64,000 nt of DNA from the NCBI RefSeq assembly GCF_000196235.1, contig NC_008541.1, forward strand, positions 1,550,001 to 1,614,000. The letters are read 5' to 3'. This document shows, one piece after another, positions 53,336-61,878 of this stretch. The notes under the pieces are model-generated. The model was not told where the DNA came from and did not search any database. It was given only the letters and a program-made list of their open reading frames with translations. Made by a program: the position numbers and the translations under genes. Position 1 is the stretch's first letter. The number at the start of each line of letters is the position of its first letter. The DNA is from Arthrobacter sp. FB24. Its GTDB lineage: Bacteria; Actinomycetota; Actinomycetes; Actinomycetales; Micrococcaceae.

Positions 53336-54923
53336 TCCGCAGGAAAGGGCGGCCGCGAAAGTGCCTCCCGCCGCTGTTCCTGCCCCCGCCCCCGCCGCTG
53401 TCGCCCGCCGGTGGGCAGCGGCCGCAGGCGTTGTCGCCGTGGCCGTCGGAGTCGTGGCCGGCGAACTCGCCGCCGCCCTCGTGAGCCCCGCACTTTCGCC
53501 CCTGACGGGCGTCGGCGGTGCAGTGGTCGATGCTGTTCCTCCGGCCGTGAAGGACTGGGCCATCTCAGTGTTCGGCACGGCGGACAAGCTGGCGCTGCTC
53601 GTGGGCATGGGACTGGCCATGGCGGCCCTCGCTGCGCTAGCCGGCATCCTTGAGTGGCGGCGCCGCTTTGCCGGGTTTGCAGTCATCGCCCTATTTGGCG
53701 TGGCGGGCCTGGCGGCGGTCCTTGGCCGGGCACAGGCAACCGGCAACGCCGTTGTGCTGCCCCTTCTTGCGGCCGGAACCGGAATCCTTGTCCTGCGCTG
53801 GCTGATGTCACGCCTCCGGAACCGGGACCCGGCAGGCACGCCGACGGCCGGCCCGGCCCGGCGCCGGTTCCTGCAGGCACTGGGCGGAGGCGCCGTCGTC
53901 GCGGCCCTTGGAGGCGCGCTTGCTGTTGCCCTGCGCGGCGCCGCGGCCGGCGTCAGTGAATTCCGTAGCAAACTTGCCTTGCCGTCCGCGGCATCCCCGG
54001 TCCCGCCGGTTCCGGCCGGTGCTGAGCTGGGGCTTGACGGCATCAGTCCGCTGGTCACGCCCAACCGGGACTTCTACCGGATCGACACTGCCCTCACTGT
54101 TCCGGCGGTGGGTCCGGACACCTGGGTCCTCAGGGTCACGGGAATGGTGGAACGGGACATCGAGCTCGATTTCGCCACGCTGCTTTCGAAACCCATGACG
54201 GAACGCCACATCACCATCGCCTGCGTCTCCAATGAAGTGGGAGGGGACCTCATCGGCAATGCGCTGTGGCTGGGCTGGCCGGTCCGGGAGCTGCTGGCCA
54301 TGGCCGGGCCGCAGAGCGGCGCGGACATGGTGCTGTCCCGCAGCAGTGACGGCTGGACGGCCGGCACCCCCCTCGAAGCGTTGACGGACACGCGGGACGC
54401 ACTGCTCGCCGTCGGTATGAACGGCGAACCGTTGCCGCTGGAGCACGGCTTCCCGGTGCGGCTCGTCGTGCCCGGCCTGTACGGCTACGTTTCCGCCACC
54501 AAATGGCTCACCGAACTAAAAGTGACCAGGTTCGCCGACGACGCCGGATACTGGACACCCCGCGGCTGGAGTGAGCGCGGACCCATCAAGACGTCCTCAC
54601 GCATCGACGTCCCGCGCACCGGCCGTCCGGTGCGTGCCGGAACGGTGGCGTTCGGCGGCGTCGCGTGGGCCCAGCACACCGGAATCGGCACAGTGGAACT
54701 CCGCGTTAATCGCGGCCGCTGGCAGACGGCGGAACTTGCACCCGGCATTTCCCGGGACACCTGGTACCAGTGGCAGCTCTCACTGCCCCTCACGCCCGGG
54801 CAGTATGAGATCCAGGTCCGGGCCACGGACCTCAACGGTGTGCCGCAGATCGAAAAGCCGTCCCGGGTTGCCCCGGACGGCGCTACCGGATTCCACACCA
54901 TTAGAGTTGACGTGACGCCGTAG
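53325..54923 (+). CDS. Membrane-anchored molybdopterin-dependent oxidoreductase (sulfite oxidase fold)
   Basis: A 532-aa protein. An Ala/Pro-rich N-terminus is followed by four or five TM helices (about 28-170), then RRRFLQALGGGAVVAALGGALAVA, a Tat-like RR motif before another helix. The extracytoplasmic catalytic domain has the molybdenum-ligand Cys in HITIACVSNEVGGDLIGNALWLGWPVRELL and a C-terminal dimerisation domain (GTVAFGGVAWAQHTGIGTVELRVN, QYEIQVRATDLNGVPQ). Substrate unknown; this membrane-fused subfamily is common in actinobacteria. It overlaps the kinase gene. Confidence 0.9.
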   Translation: MDTDPQERAAAKVPPAAVPAPAPAAVARRWAAAAGVVAVAVGVVAGELAAALVSPALSPLTGVGGAVVDAVPPAVKDWAISVFGTADKLALLVGMGLAMAALAALAGILEWRRRFAGFAVIALFGVAGLAAVLGRAQATGNAVVLPLLAAGTGILVLRWLMSRLRNRDPAGTPTAGPARRRFLQALGGGAVVAALGGALAVALRGAAAGVSEFRSKLALPSAASPVPPVPAGAELGLDGISPLVTPNRDFYRIDTALTVPAVGPDTWVLRVTGMVERDIELDFATLLSKPMTERHITIACVSNEVGGDLIGNALWLGWPVRELLAMAGPQSGADMVLSRSSDGWTAGTPLEALTDTRDALLAVGMNGEPLPLEHGFPVRLVVPGLYGYVSATKWLTELKVTRFADDAGYWTPRGWSERGPIKTSSRIDVPRTGRPVRAGTVAFGGVAWAQHTGIGTVELRVNRGRWQTAELAPGISRDTWYQWQLSLPLTPGQYEIQVRATDLNGVPQIEKPSRVAPDGATGFHTIRVDVTP

Positions 54924-55028
54924 CGGGGCCGAATTCCCGCGGGCAGGGCCGCAGCACACCGCCACAGCAGTATTCAGACACAGCAGTACCCACACACAGC
55001 AGTACGCCCGGACCGAGGCAAGGAACGT

Positions 55029-56318
55029 ATGCACCGCACCGACAACAGGCACGCCACCGGCGGCAGCCAGACCCACAGCGGCCGCCATCGCGGCTTCTCC
55101 GGGCACGGCCACCAGGCCCGTACCGTGGAGGCCCACCGTGAGGCCGTGCGTGAGCTCCTGGTGGACTTCAGCGGTCCCGGCCGTACAGAAGAGTTGCCGC
55201 TCCAGGCGGCGCTGGGACGCGGGCTCGCAGCGGATATCCCTGCGCCCGTGGACCTGCCGCCCTTTGCGAACTCCCAGATGGACGGCTTCGCCGTCCGCAG
55301 CCAGGACATTCCCGACGGCGGGACGGACCTGAGAGTGGTGGCGCCCATCCCGGCCGGTGCCACTGCAGCGGCGCTGGAACCGGGCACGGCCGCGCCGATC
55401 ATGACCGGAGCCATGATTCCTGCCGGAGCCGACGCCGTCGTACCCGTTGAAAAGGCTGTTCCGGATTCCTTCCCGGAACCCGGAGCGGCGGCCACCGTCC
55501 GGCTGCCGGCAACGGAAGCAGGCACATACGTCCGCAGTGCGGGCAGCGACATCCCGGCCGGGGAGCTCGCGCTCGCCGCCGGAACGTTCCTGGGCCCGGG
55601 CCAGCTGGGGCTGCTGGCGGCACTGGGCATCACACGGGTCACGGTGCACCGGAAGCTGACGGTGCTCCTCGCCACCACGGGCGACGAAGTGGTGGAGCCC
55701 GGCAGCCCGCTGGAGCCCGGCAAGATCTACGACGCCAACGGCACACTCCTCGAAGCCGCCATGCGCCAGGCCGGGCTGGAGGTCCTGCGGGCTGCGATCT
55801 CAACGGACAGTCCGGACGAGCTGACCGCCACGCTGCGGAGGCATGCCCCGCAGGTGGACCTGATCGTCACCACGGGCGGTGTCAGCAAAGGAGCCTACGA
55901 GGTGGTCAGGCAGGCAGCCGCGGGACAGGACGTGGAATTCCTGCACGTGGCCATGCAGCCCGGTGGACCCCAGGGCCTCGGGCGGTTCGACGGTGTCCCG
56001 TTCGTGGGTTTCCCGGGTAACCCGGTCAGCTGCCTGGTCTCTTTCGAAATGTTCCTGCGCCCGGTCCTCAGCTCGTTGTTCGGGGCACCGGCGCCGCGGC
56101 CGGCCATCCGGGCCAGGCTGGCGGCACCGCTGGAGTCACCCGAGGGGAAGCACCAGCTCCGGCGCGGCACGCTCCTTCCGGACGGCTCGGTCCGGCTCGA
56201 AGGGGGCGCAGGCTCGCACCTGGTCCATGCCCTGGCCAATTCCAACGCCCTGATCCATGTCCCGGTGGGGACATCTGCGCTCGCCGCGGGGGCAGAAGTG
56301 GAAGTATGGACGCTGTGA
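55029..56318 (+). CDS. moeA: Molybdopterin molybdenumtransferase MoeA
   Basis: A 429-aa protein inserting molybdate into adenylated molybdopterin. [115 protein letters not shown] and the C-terminal domain are all present. A 40-residue His/Gly/Arg-rich N-terminal extension precedes the conserved core. It overlaps moaC by 13 bp in another frame. Confidence 0.96.
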   Translation: MHRTDNRHATGGSQTHSGRHRGFSGHGHQARTVEAHREAVRELLVDFSGPGRTEELPLQAALGRGLAADIPAPVDLPPFANSQMDGFAVRSQDIPDGGTDLRVVAPIPAGATAAALEPGTAAPIMTGAMIPAGADAVVPVEKAVPDSFPEPGAAATVRLPATEAGTYVRSAGSDIPAGELALAAGTFLGPGQLGLLAALGITRVTVHRKLTVLLATTGDEVVEPGSPLEPGKIYDANGTLLEAAMRQAGLEVLRAAISTDSPDELTATLRRHAPQVDLIVTTGGVSKGAYEVVRQAAAGQDVEFLHVAMQPGGPQGLGRFDGVPFVGFPGNPVSCLVSFEMFLRPVLSSLFGAPAPRPAIRARLAAPLESPEGKHQLRRGTLLPDGSVRLEGGAGSHLVHALANSNALIHVPVGTSALAAGAEVEVWTL

Positions 56319-56800
56319 ACAATGAAGACAACGTTGCCGGGCTGACGCATCTGCGCCGGGACGGGACAGCGCAGATGGTTGATGTTTCCGGCAAGGCCGA
56401 GACAACGCGGGAGGCAACAGCCACCGCCACGGTCCGCACCACCGCGGAGGTCCTCGCCCTCCTGGGTGCAGGCGACCTGCCCAAGGGCGACGCGCTGGCG
56501 GTTGCCCGCGTCGCAGGAATCATGGCTGCGAAGAAGACTCCCGAACTCATCCCGTTATGCCACCCGCTGCCCATCTCAAAAGTCACAGTCGATTTCGAAC
56601 TGGGCCTGGATGCCGTTGCGGTCCTGGCAACCGTCAAGACCCGCGGCGTGACCGGCGTCGAAATGGAAGCGCTCACCGCGGCGTCGGTCGCGGCCCTCAG
56701 CGTGTACGACATGATCAAGGCAGTCGACAAGCATGCCGTATTGACCGATATCCGGGTGCTGGCCAAAAGCGGCGGCAAGAGCGGGGACTGGACAGCATGA
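56306..56800 (+). CDS. moaC: Cyclic pyranopterin monophosphate synthase MoaC
   Basis: A 164-aa protein working after Moa[101 protein letters not shown]. Normal length. ATG inside the moeA tail and ATGA overlap with the next gene. Confidence 0.97.
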   Translation: MDAVNNEDNVAGLTHLRRDGTAQMVDVSGKAETTREATATATVRTTAEVLALLGAGDLPKGDALAVARVAGIMAAKKTPELIPLCHPLPISKVTVDFELGLDAVAVLATVKTRGVTGVEMEALTAASVAALSVYDMIKAVDKHAVLTDIRVLAKSGGKSGDWTA

Positions 56801-57321
56801 GCACCTTCGGACAGCAGCCCGAACCGCACCGGCACGGAGAGGCCACCGGCCGGAAGGCCGGCGTCGTGATTGCCTCCAACCGGGCCGCTGCGGGCATCTA
56901 CCGCGACGAAACCGGACCGGTCATCACCGATTGGCTGACCGAGCACGGTTTCGAGACATTCCCTGCCATGGTGGTGCCCGACGGCGAACCCGTGGGCGCC
57001 GCGCTTCGCGCCCTGCTGACACAGCAGCCCGCCGTGATCATCACCAGCGGCGGCACCGGCCTGAGCCCGGATGACCTGACTCCGGAGATGACGGTCCCCC
57101 TGCTGGACCGCGAAATTCCGGGGATCATGGAAGGAATCAGGCAGGCCGGACTGGCCAAGACGCCCATGGCCATGCTGAGCCGCGGACACGCGGGCGCGGC
57201 CGGACGCACTTTCATTGTCAATCTTCCCGGGTCACCCAAGGGCGTCATGGACGGCCTGAGCGTGCTGGATCCGGTCATCAGCCACCTTTGCGACCAGTTG
57301 GAAGGCAGCCATGAGCACTGA
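56797..57321 (+). CDS. mog: MogA/MoaB-family molybdenum cofactor protein
   Basis: A 174-aa protein adenylating molybdopterin before MoeA acts. [60 protein letters not shown], and [26 protein letters not shown] match the family. Coupled to moaC (ATGA) and overlapping moaE by 11 bp. Confidence 0.93.
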   Translation: MSTFGQQPEPHRHGEATGRKAGVVIASNRAAAGIYRDETGPVITDWLTEHGFETFPAMVVPDGEPVGAALRALLTQQPAVIITSGGTGLSPDDLTPEMTVPLLDREIPGIMEGIRQAGLAKTPMAMLSRGHAGAAGRTFIVNLPGSPKGVMDGLSVLDPVISHLCDQLEGSHEH

Positions 57322-57778
57322 CAAGGCCACTGAGTCCGGATTCGAGATCGTGAATGCCGTGCTGAGCGCGGAGCCCATCTCCGTGGCGCAGGCTATCGCC
57401 GCCGTGGAATCGGACACGGCCGGCGCCGTGGTCAGCTTCAGCGGCGTGGTCAGGAACCACGACGGCGGCAAGCCCGTTGAGCGGCTCAGCTACAGTGCGC
57501 ATCCCACCGCCCACCAGGTGATGGCCGACGTCGTTGCCCGGCTCGTCGCCGAACATGCGGGCGACGGCGGCGAAACAGTGCGGATCTGGGCGGCGCACCG
57601 GGTGGGCATGCTGGAAATCGGCGACCCCGCGCTGGTGTGTGCCGTGTCCGCCTCGCACCGCGGCCAGGCCTTCGAGGTGTGCTCGGAGCTCGTTGACCGG
57701 ATCAAGGAGCAGGTGCCCATCTGGAAGGAACAGTTCTTCACCGACGGGACCGTTGAATGGGTCGGGGCCGGAGCCTGA
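57311..57778 (+). CDS. moaE: Molybdopterin synthase catalytic subunit MoaE
   Basis: A 155-aa protein. DTAGAVVSFSGVVRNHDGGKPVERLSYSAHPTAHQVMADV, RIWAAHRVGMLEIGDPALVCAVSASHRGQAFEVCSELVDRIKEQVPIWKEQFFTDGTVEWVGA. The catalytic Lys is in the KEQVPIWKEQ part. Pairs with MoaD (49830). Last gene of the moeA-moaC-mog-moaE set. Confidence 0.97.
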   Translation: MSTDKATESGFEIVNAVLSAEPISVAQAIAAVESDTAGAVVSFSGVVRNHDGGKPVERLSYSAHPTAHQVMADVVARLVAEHAGDGGETVRIWAAHRVGMLEIGDPALVCAVSASHRGQAFEVCSELVDRIKEQVPIWKEQFFTDGTVEWVGAGA

Positions 57779-57839
57779 AGCAAGGGGCCGGAGGCCAGTA
57801 ACCTCCTGTCCCGGTTCATCCTTGCAGCCGGGCCGACGG

Positions 57840-57845
57840 TAGGGT
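57840..57845 (+). promoter_or_regulatory. Putative -10 (TAGGGT) for leaderless dapB
   Basis: TAGGGT ends 7 nt before the dapB ATG; no ribosome site is present. Confidence 0.4.
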
Positions 57846-57852
57846 TAAGTCC

Positions 57853-58611
57853 ATGACCGAACAACTTGCCGTCGCCGTCCTGGGCGCGAACGGGCGCATG
57901 GGCGCCGAGGCCGTGAAAGCCGTTGAAGCGGCCCCCGACATGAAGCTTGTAGCGGCCCTCGGACGCGGTGATTCACTCGAAGAGCTGGTCAATGCCGGCG
58001 CCCGGTTCGTGGTGGACCTGACCGTCCCCGAAAGCACCGAAGCGAACGTCCGCTTCGCCGTCGAACACGGCATGCACGCCGTCGTCGGCACTACCGGCTG
58101 GGACGCCTCCAGGCTCGGTGCGCTTGAGGAACTGCTGGGCCGGAATGCCGGGGTGGGCGTTCTCATTGCCCCGAACTTCGCGCTCGGCTCCGTCCTGGCG
58201 TCCGCCTTTGCCGCCAAGGCCGCCAGGTACTTCGAGTCCGTCGAGGTGATCGAGCTGCACCACCCGGACAAGGTTGACGCACCCTCCGGCACCGCCGTCC
58301 GTACCGCGCAGCTGATCGCGGCTGAACGCGCCGCCGCTGGCGTAGGCGCCAGTCCGGACGCCACCACTACTGAACTTGCCGGTGCCCGCGGCTGTGACGT
58401 GGACGGCATCCGCGTCCACAGCGTGCGCCTCCGCGGCCTTGTGGCCCACCAGGAAGTCCTCCTCGGCGGACCGGGGGAGCAGCTGACCCTGCGCCACGAC
58501 TCCTTCGACCGGGCTTCCTTCATGCCTGGTGTCCTGCTGGGGGTGCGGAACGTTGCCGGCCACCCCGGACTGACCGTGGGCCTGGACGGCTACCTGGACC
58601 TCGGAGTCTGA
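57853..58611 (+). CDS. dapB: 4-hydroxy-tetrahydrodipicolinate reductase
   Basis: A 252-aa enzyme of the lysine/DAP pathway. Dinucleotide-binding VLGANGRMGAEAVKAVE at residues 9-25, VVDLTVPES, VVGTTGWD, IAPNFALGSVL, and the catalytic ELHHPDKVDAPSGTAVRTA, with C-terminal RASFMPGVLLGVRNVAGHPGLTVGLDGYLDL. It lies close to dapA (60928), separated by three genes. Confidence 0.96.
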   Translation: MTEQLAVAVLGANGRMGAEAVKAVEAAPDMKLVAALGRGDSLEELVNAGARFVVDLTVPESTEANVRFAVEHGMHAVVGTTGWDASRLGALEELLGRNAGVGVLIAPNFALGSVLASAFAAKAARYFESVEVIELHHPDKVDAPSGTAVRTAQLIAAERAAAGVGASPDATTTELAGARGCDVDGIRVHSVRLRGLVAHQEVLLGGPGEQLTLRHDSFDRASFMPGVLLGVRNVAGHPGLTVGLDGYLDLGV

Positions 58612-58616
58612 CGGCA

Positions 58617-59090
58617 ATGGGCAATGTCCTAGCCGGCTTTAAGAAGAACCGCACCAAGATCTGGGTCGGCGCGGTGACGCTGCTGCTGGTTTTCTACCTG
58701 GTGGTGTCCTTCCAGCGGTCCGTACTGCTCCTCGCGGACCCCAATCCCGTGGCAAAGGCCATTGGTGCCGCCTACCTGGTCCTGCCGGTCATCGGGGCCT
58801 GGGCCCTGGTGCGTGAACTGCTGTTCGGCGCACGGACGGAACAGATGGCCAAGGTCCTCGAGGCGGAAGGCGGGCTGCCGGTTGACAACCTGCAGCGCAC
58901 ACCTGCGGGGCGGATTGTGCGCGAATCGGCAGACGCCGAGTTTGAGAAGTACCGGACCGAAGCCGAGGAAGCGCCGGAAGACTGGCGTTCCTGGTTCCGG
59001 CTGAGCTGCGCTTATGACGCCGCAGGCGACCGCAAGCGCGCCCGGGCATCCATGCGTGACGCCCTGAAGCTGTTCCGCCAGGCCGCCTAG
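58617..59090 (+). CDS. Hypothetical membrane protein with TPR-like tail
   Basis: A 157-aa protein. Two TM helices (TKIWVGAVTLLLVFYLVVSF and AIGAAYLVLPVIGAWALVREL), then a soluble part with PAGRIVRESADAEFEKYRTEAEEAPEDWRSWFRLSCAYDAAGDRKRARASMRDALKLFRQ that looks like one TPR-type helical pair. Conserved neighbour of dapB in Micrococcaceae as far as I recall. Its TAG stop shares CTAG with the TAG of the convergent acyltransferase. Confidence 0.8.
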   Translation: MGNVLAGFKKNRTKIWVGAVTLLLVFYLVVSFQRSVLLLADPNPVAKAIGAAYLVLPVIGAWALVRELLFGARTEQMAKVLEAEGGLPVDNLQRTPAGRIVRESADAEFEKYRTEAEEAPEDWRSWFRLSCAYDAAGDRKRARASMRDALKLFRQAA

Positions 59091-60322
59091 CGGATCCCCG
59101 CCCGCCGGTACCGGCCCACTTCATTGGCGGCGTGGGCCACCCACTCCAGCGGCCCCCGCCAGTTGAGCGCTGCCAAGGACCCTCCGATGAGGACGGCGGT
59201 CAGTGCCTGCGCCGCGTAGACGCCTTCGCGGGTCCATCCGGCGGGCAGCGGCTGCAGGTACATGGCGGCCACCAGGCACACATGCGCCGTGTAGAGGGTG
59301 AGGGTTATGGCGCCCGCACCCCGCAGCGGCAGCAGCAGGTCCAGGCTAAGCCATTCGCCCAGCCTCCCGAGGAGCAGGCAGGCGCCCACCACGGCTGCCG
59401 CTACGGCCGAAGTGTGGAGCAGGTCCAGGGTCGTGCCCGAATGCGGGGCGCTCCCTGCCAGCCACCACCAGGAGCCGGACTGCTCCACCCCGGCGAGGTT
59501 CACCTGCAGGAGGCTGTCCAGCGGGTAGCGGGGGTCCGCCAGCTGGGCCCGGAGCGCTTCCTTGCCGCCCCACTCATCCATCATCAGCACCCCCAGCCAT
59601 TTGGCCAGCACGGCCACCACGGTCCCGCCGACAAGCAGGAGCACCTGGACGGGCGCCTTCGTCAGTGCCAGCCGGCCGATGACCAGCCCGATCAGCAGAT
59701 AGCTCATCCACTGCAGGACGGGGTAGTACCCGGTCAGGAAAATGTCGCCCAGCAGGCGGCCCGGCGTGGTGAGGTCGTCCCAGCTGGGGTTGTGGCCCAG
59801 CTGCAGAGGCGGCGAAGGGGCCAGGAGCCAAGGCCGCAGCAGGTAGGCCAGCACCGGCGAGCCCAGTACCCAGGCGGCAGCCAGTGCACAGAGCGGTTTG
59901 ATGCCGAGGCCAATGAACGGCAACACACACAGGAACAACACGGCGTAGTGGACCAGGATCACCGCGACGTTGACGTCCAGCCCGCCCAGGAAGAGCCCGA
60001 CGACGGCGATCACGAGGGCGCGGAGCGCTATGCCGCGGCGTGCGCCGCTCAGTTCCTGGCCTTGCGGCGGACGCTGCTTTCCGGTGGACAGGGCAAGTCC
60101 GATGCCGGCCAGCACGGCAAACAGCGCGGCCGCACGCCCCGAGAAGGTCAGGCCGATCCACGTGGGCGTCAGCTGCGCGTTTGCTTCGAACGTGGGAAGC
60201 AGGTGGGTGGCCATCATGCCAAGAAGTGCCAGCCCCCGGGCCGCGTCGACTCCGGTGAGCCTCGTTGTCGTGCCGGTGCCTTTGGCAGTCCGCGAGGGGG
60301 AAGCAATGCCACGGGAGGTCAT
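59087..60322 (-). CDS. Membrane acyltransferase-like protein (DUF418/heparan-alpha-glucosaminide N-acetyltransferase-like)
   Basis: A 411-aa protein with about ten TM helices. TRLTGVDAARGLALLGMMATHLLP at the N-terminus is the hallmark opening (R-x-x-x-x-D-x-x-R-G-L-A) of this family. VNVAVILVHYAVLFLCVLPFIG and PVLQWMSYLLIGLVIGRLAL follow, then helices to YTAHVCLVAAMYLQPLP. Likely acylates a cell-envelope molecule; donor and acceptor unknown. It starts 40 bp from a LexA-type box shared with the divergent small gene, so it might also be affected by it. Confidence 0.85.
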   Translation of the reverse strand: MTSRGIASPSRTAKGTGTTTRLTGVDAARGLALLGMMATHLLPTFEANAQLTPTWIGLTFSGRAAALFAVLAGIGLALSTGKQRPPQGQELSGARRGIALRALVIAVVGLFLGGLDVNVAVILVHYAVLFLCVLPFIGLGIKPLCALAAAWVLGSPVLAYLLRPWLLAPSPPLQLGHNPSWDDLTTPGRLLGDIFLTGYYPVLQWMSYLLIGLVIGRLALTKAPVQVLLLVGGTVVAVLAKWLGVLMMDEWGGKEALRAQLADPRYPLDSLLQVNLAGVEQSGSWWWLAGSAPHSGTTLDLLHTSAVAAAVVGACLLLGRLGEWLSLDLLLPLRGAGAITLTLYTAHVCLVAAMYLQPLPAGWTREGVYAAQALTAVLIGGSLAALNWRGPLEWVAHAANEVGRYRRAGIR

Positions 60323-60355
60323 GAGCCGATCGTCTCATATCCGGCCCGCAGGCTC

Positions 60356-60384
60356 TTGTATTCGAATATATGTTCGAATAGCAT
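60356..60384 (+). promoter_or_regulatory. Promoter TTGTAT-17 bp-TAGCAT containing a LexA-type box
   Basis: -35 TTGTAT (60356-60361) and -10 TAGCAT (60379-60384) are separated by exactly 17 bp, and the ATG follows after 6 nt (leaderless). The spacer is nearly filled by TCGAAT-ATAT-GTTCGA. Confidence 0.7.
60362..60377. promoter_or_regulatory. LexA (SOS) box
   Basis: TCGAAT-ATAT-GTTCGA differs at one base from the actinobacterial SOS consensus TCGAAC-N4-GTTCGA. The wider inverted repeat TATTCGAA/TTCGAATA is perfect. Its position between -35 and -10 is the classic repressor position. Confidence 0.72.
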
Positions 60385-60390
60385 CGGTGT

Positions 60391-60849
60391 ATGAACGATG
60401 CGCCGGAACGCCGAATCCAAGAACGCCGAATCCAAGAACGCCGAATCCAAGAACGCCGAATCCCAGAACGCCAACTCCCGGAACGCCGAATCCCGGAACG
60501 CGAGACGTCCCCTGGCCCGCTCAAGGCGATGAGCCCCGGCGTGGTGGACTATCTCTTTCGGCAGCTGGTGGCCGGAAACCCGGCCGAAGATATCCAGTGG
60601 GGGAGAGAGGGCGTGGCCCTGTCCGCCCAGCCGCCCGGCGCCGAGTTGGCGCGGCGGCTCTCTGAATGCGACCTTGAGGCCCTCACGCCCACAGAGCTGT
60701 TCCACTACGTCCGTGCCGCCCAGCGGCTGGCCTCGTGGGCGGAGGCGCTGCGGGAGGATGCTGTTGCCCGCTACTGCGGTGCGCCCGGCCCGGAATCGGC
60801 AGGCCGCGAGCCGGCGGAGCCGGGACCGGCCCGCCGCACTGACAAGTGA
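60391..60849 (+). CDS. Unrecognised small protein under LexA-type control
   Basis: A 152-aa protein. Residues 6-35 are six ERRIQ/ERRIP-type pentapeptide units coded by 15-bp DNA repeats. The middle (about 45-115) contains VVDYLFRQLVAGNPAEDI and ELARRLSECDLEALTPTELFHYVRAAQRLASWAEALREDAVARYC, which resembles the first helices of DUF222/HNH (13E12) proteins, but there is no HNH part. The tail is Glu/Pro/Arg-rich. No TM or signal peptide. Not recognised; DNA-damage role inferred only from the promoter. Confidence 0.65.
   Translation: MNDAPERRIQERRIQERRIQERRIPERQLPERRIPERETSPGPLKAMSPGVVDYLFRQLVAGNPAEDIQWGREGVALSAQPPGAELARRLSECDLEALTPTELFHYVRAAQRLASWAEALREDAVARYCGAPGPESAGREPAEPGPARRTDK
60406..60495 (+). 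repeat. Six tandem 15-bp repeats inside the small gene
   Basis: Units of GAACGCCGAATCCAA: the first three are identical, and the next three vary at a few positions (GAACGCCGAATCCCA, GAACGCCAACTCCCG, GAACGCCGAATCCCG). A seventh unit is partial. Copy number likely varies among strains. Confidence 0.9.
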
Positions 60850-60914
60850 CGTTCGTGGTGTGAATTTGACGACGATCACGCGGCCGCCATTGTCCTAACA
60901 AGGCGGGGACAGGG

Positions 60915-60920
60915 TAACGT
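60915..60920 (+). promoter_or_regulatory. Putative -10 (TAACGT) for leaderless dapA
   Basis: TAACGT ends 7 nt before the dapA ATG. TTGTCC at 60890-60895 (19-bp spacer) may be the -35. Confidence 0.45.
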
Positions 60921-60927
60921 TTTTCCT

Positions 60928-61836
60928 ATGGCTGACACTTCCGCGAATAACCCTGCTTTTGGCACCCTCCTGACCGCCATGGTCACGCCGTTCACTGAGG
61001 ACGGCAAAGTGGACTACCAGCAGGCGGCGGAACTGGCCGTAAAGCTTGTCGACGACGGCTGCGACGGCCTGGTCGTCACCGGCACCACGGGAGAAACCTC
61101 CACCCTCACCGACGAGGAGAACGTGGGCATGTTCCGTGCGGTCAAGGAAGCTGTCGGCGGCCGCGCCGCCATCATCGCCGGCACCGGAACGAACGACACC
61201 GCCCACTCCGTGCACCTTTCCAAGCAGGCAGCCGAGGTTGGCGTCGACGGTCTGTTGCTCGTCACGCCGTACTACAACAAGCCCAGCCAGGCCGGCGTGC
61301 GCGCCCACTTTGAGACCATTGCGTCCTCCACCGACGTTCCCGTGATGCTTTACGACATCCCCGGCCGTTCCTCAATCCAGATTGCTCCGGACACCATGAT
61401 CCGTCTTGCCGAGCACCCGAACATCGTTGCGGTCAAAGACGCCAAGGCCGATTTCGCCGCCGCCACGCGGGTCATGGCCCAGACCGACCTCCTGTTCTAC
61501 TCCGGAGACGACGGACTGACCCTGCAGTGGATGGCGATGGGCGCCGTGGGGCTCGTGGGCGTCACCACCCACGTCGCCACCCGCCGGTTCCGTGAGTTGA
61601 TCGACGCCGTGAACGCGAACGACCTGGGCACCGCCCGGAAGATCAATTTTGAACTCGAACCTGTCATCCGGGCCACGATGACCCGCGTGCAGGGGGCCGT
61701 TGCGGCCAAGCAGATTCTTAAATGGCAGGGAGTCCTGCCCAACTCGGTTGTCCGTTTGCCCCTCGTGGAGCCGGACGAAGCTGAGATCGCAATCATCCGC
61801 GAGGATTTGGCGGAAGCAGGCATGGTCTTTTCCTGA
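60928..61836 (+). CDS. dapA: 4-hydroxy-tetrahydrodipicolinate synthase
   Basis: A 302-aa TIM-barrel aldolase condensing pyruvate and aspartate semialdehyde. TAMVTPFTEDGKVDY, VTGTTGETSTLTDEE, IAGTGTNDTAHSVHLSKQA, LVTPYYNKPSQAGV with catalytic Tyr, VMLYDIPGRSS, and the Schiff-base Lys near residue 170 in IVAVKDAKADF. Normal length. Followed 42 bp later by rnj. Confidence 0.96.
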   Translation: MADTSANNPAFGTLLTAMVTPFTEDGKVDYQQAAELAVKLVDDGCDGLVVTGTTGETSTLTDEENVGMFRAVKEAVGGRAAIIAGTGTNDTAHSVHLSKQAAEVGVDGLLLVTPYYNKPSQAGVRAHFETIASSTDVPVMLYDIPGRSSIQIAPDTMIRLAEHPNIVAVKDAKADFAAATRVMAQTDLLFYSGDDGLTLQWMAMGAVGLVGVTTHVATRRFRELIDAVNANDLGTARKINFELEPVIRATMTRVQGAVAAKQILKWQGVLPNSVVRLPLVEPDEAEIAIIREDLAEAGMVFS

Positions 61837-61878
61837 TCGGCAAAGACCATTCCTGTTCCGCCCGGAAAGTAGTGCACT

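Noticed and set aside
60319-60879. Minus-strand frame with SAFLDS-type pentapeptide repeats
   Set aside because: It is the reverse reading of the 15-bp repeats. The plus strand has a clean -35/-10, LexA box and start, while this frame has no start support and would overlap the acyltransferase start.
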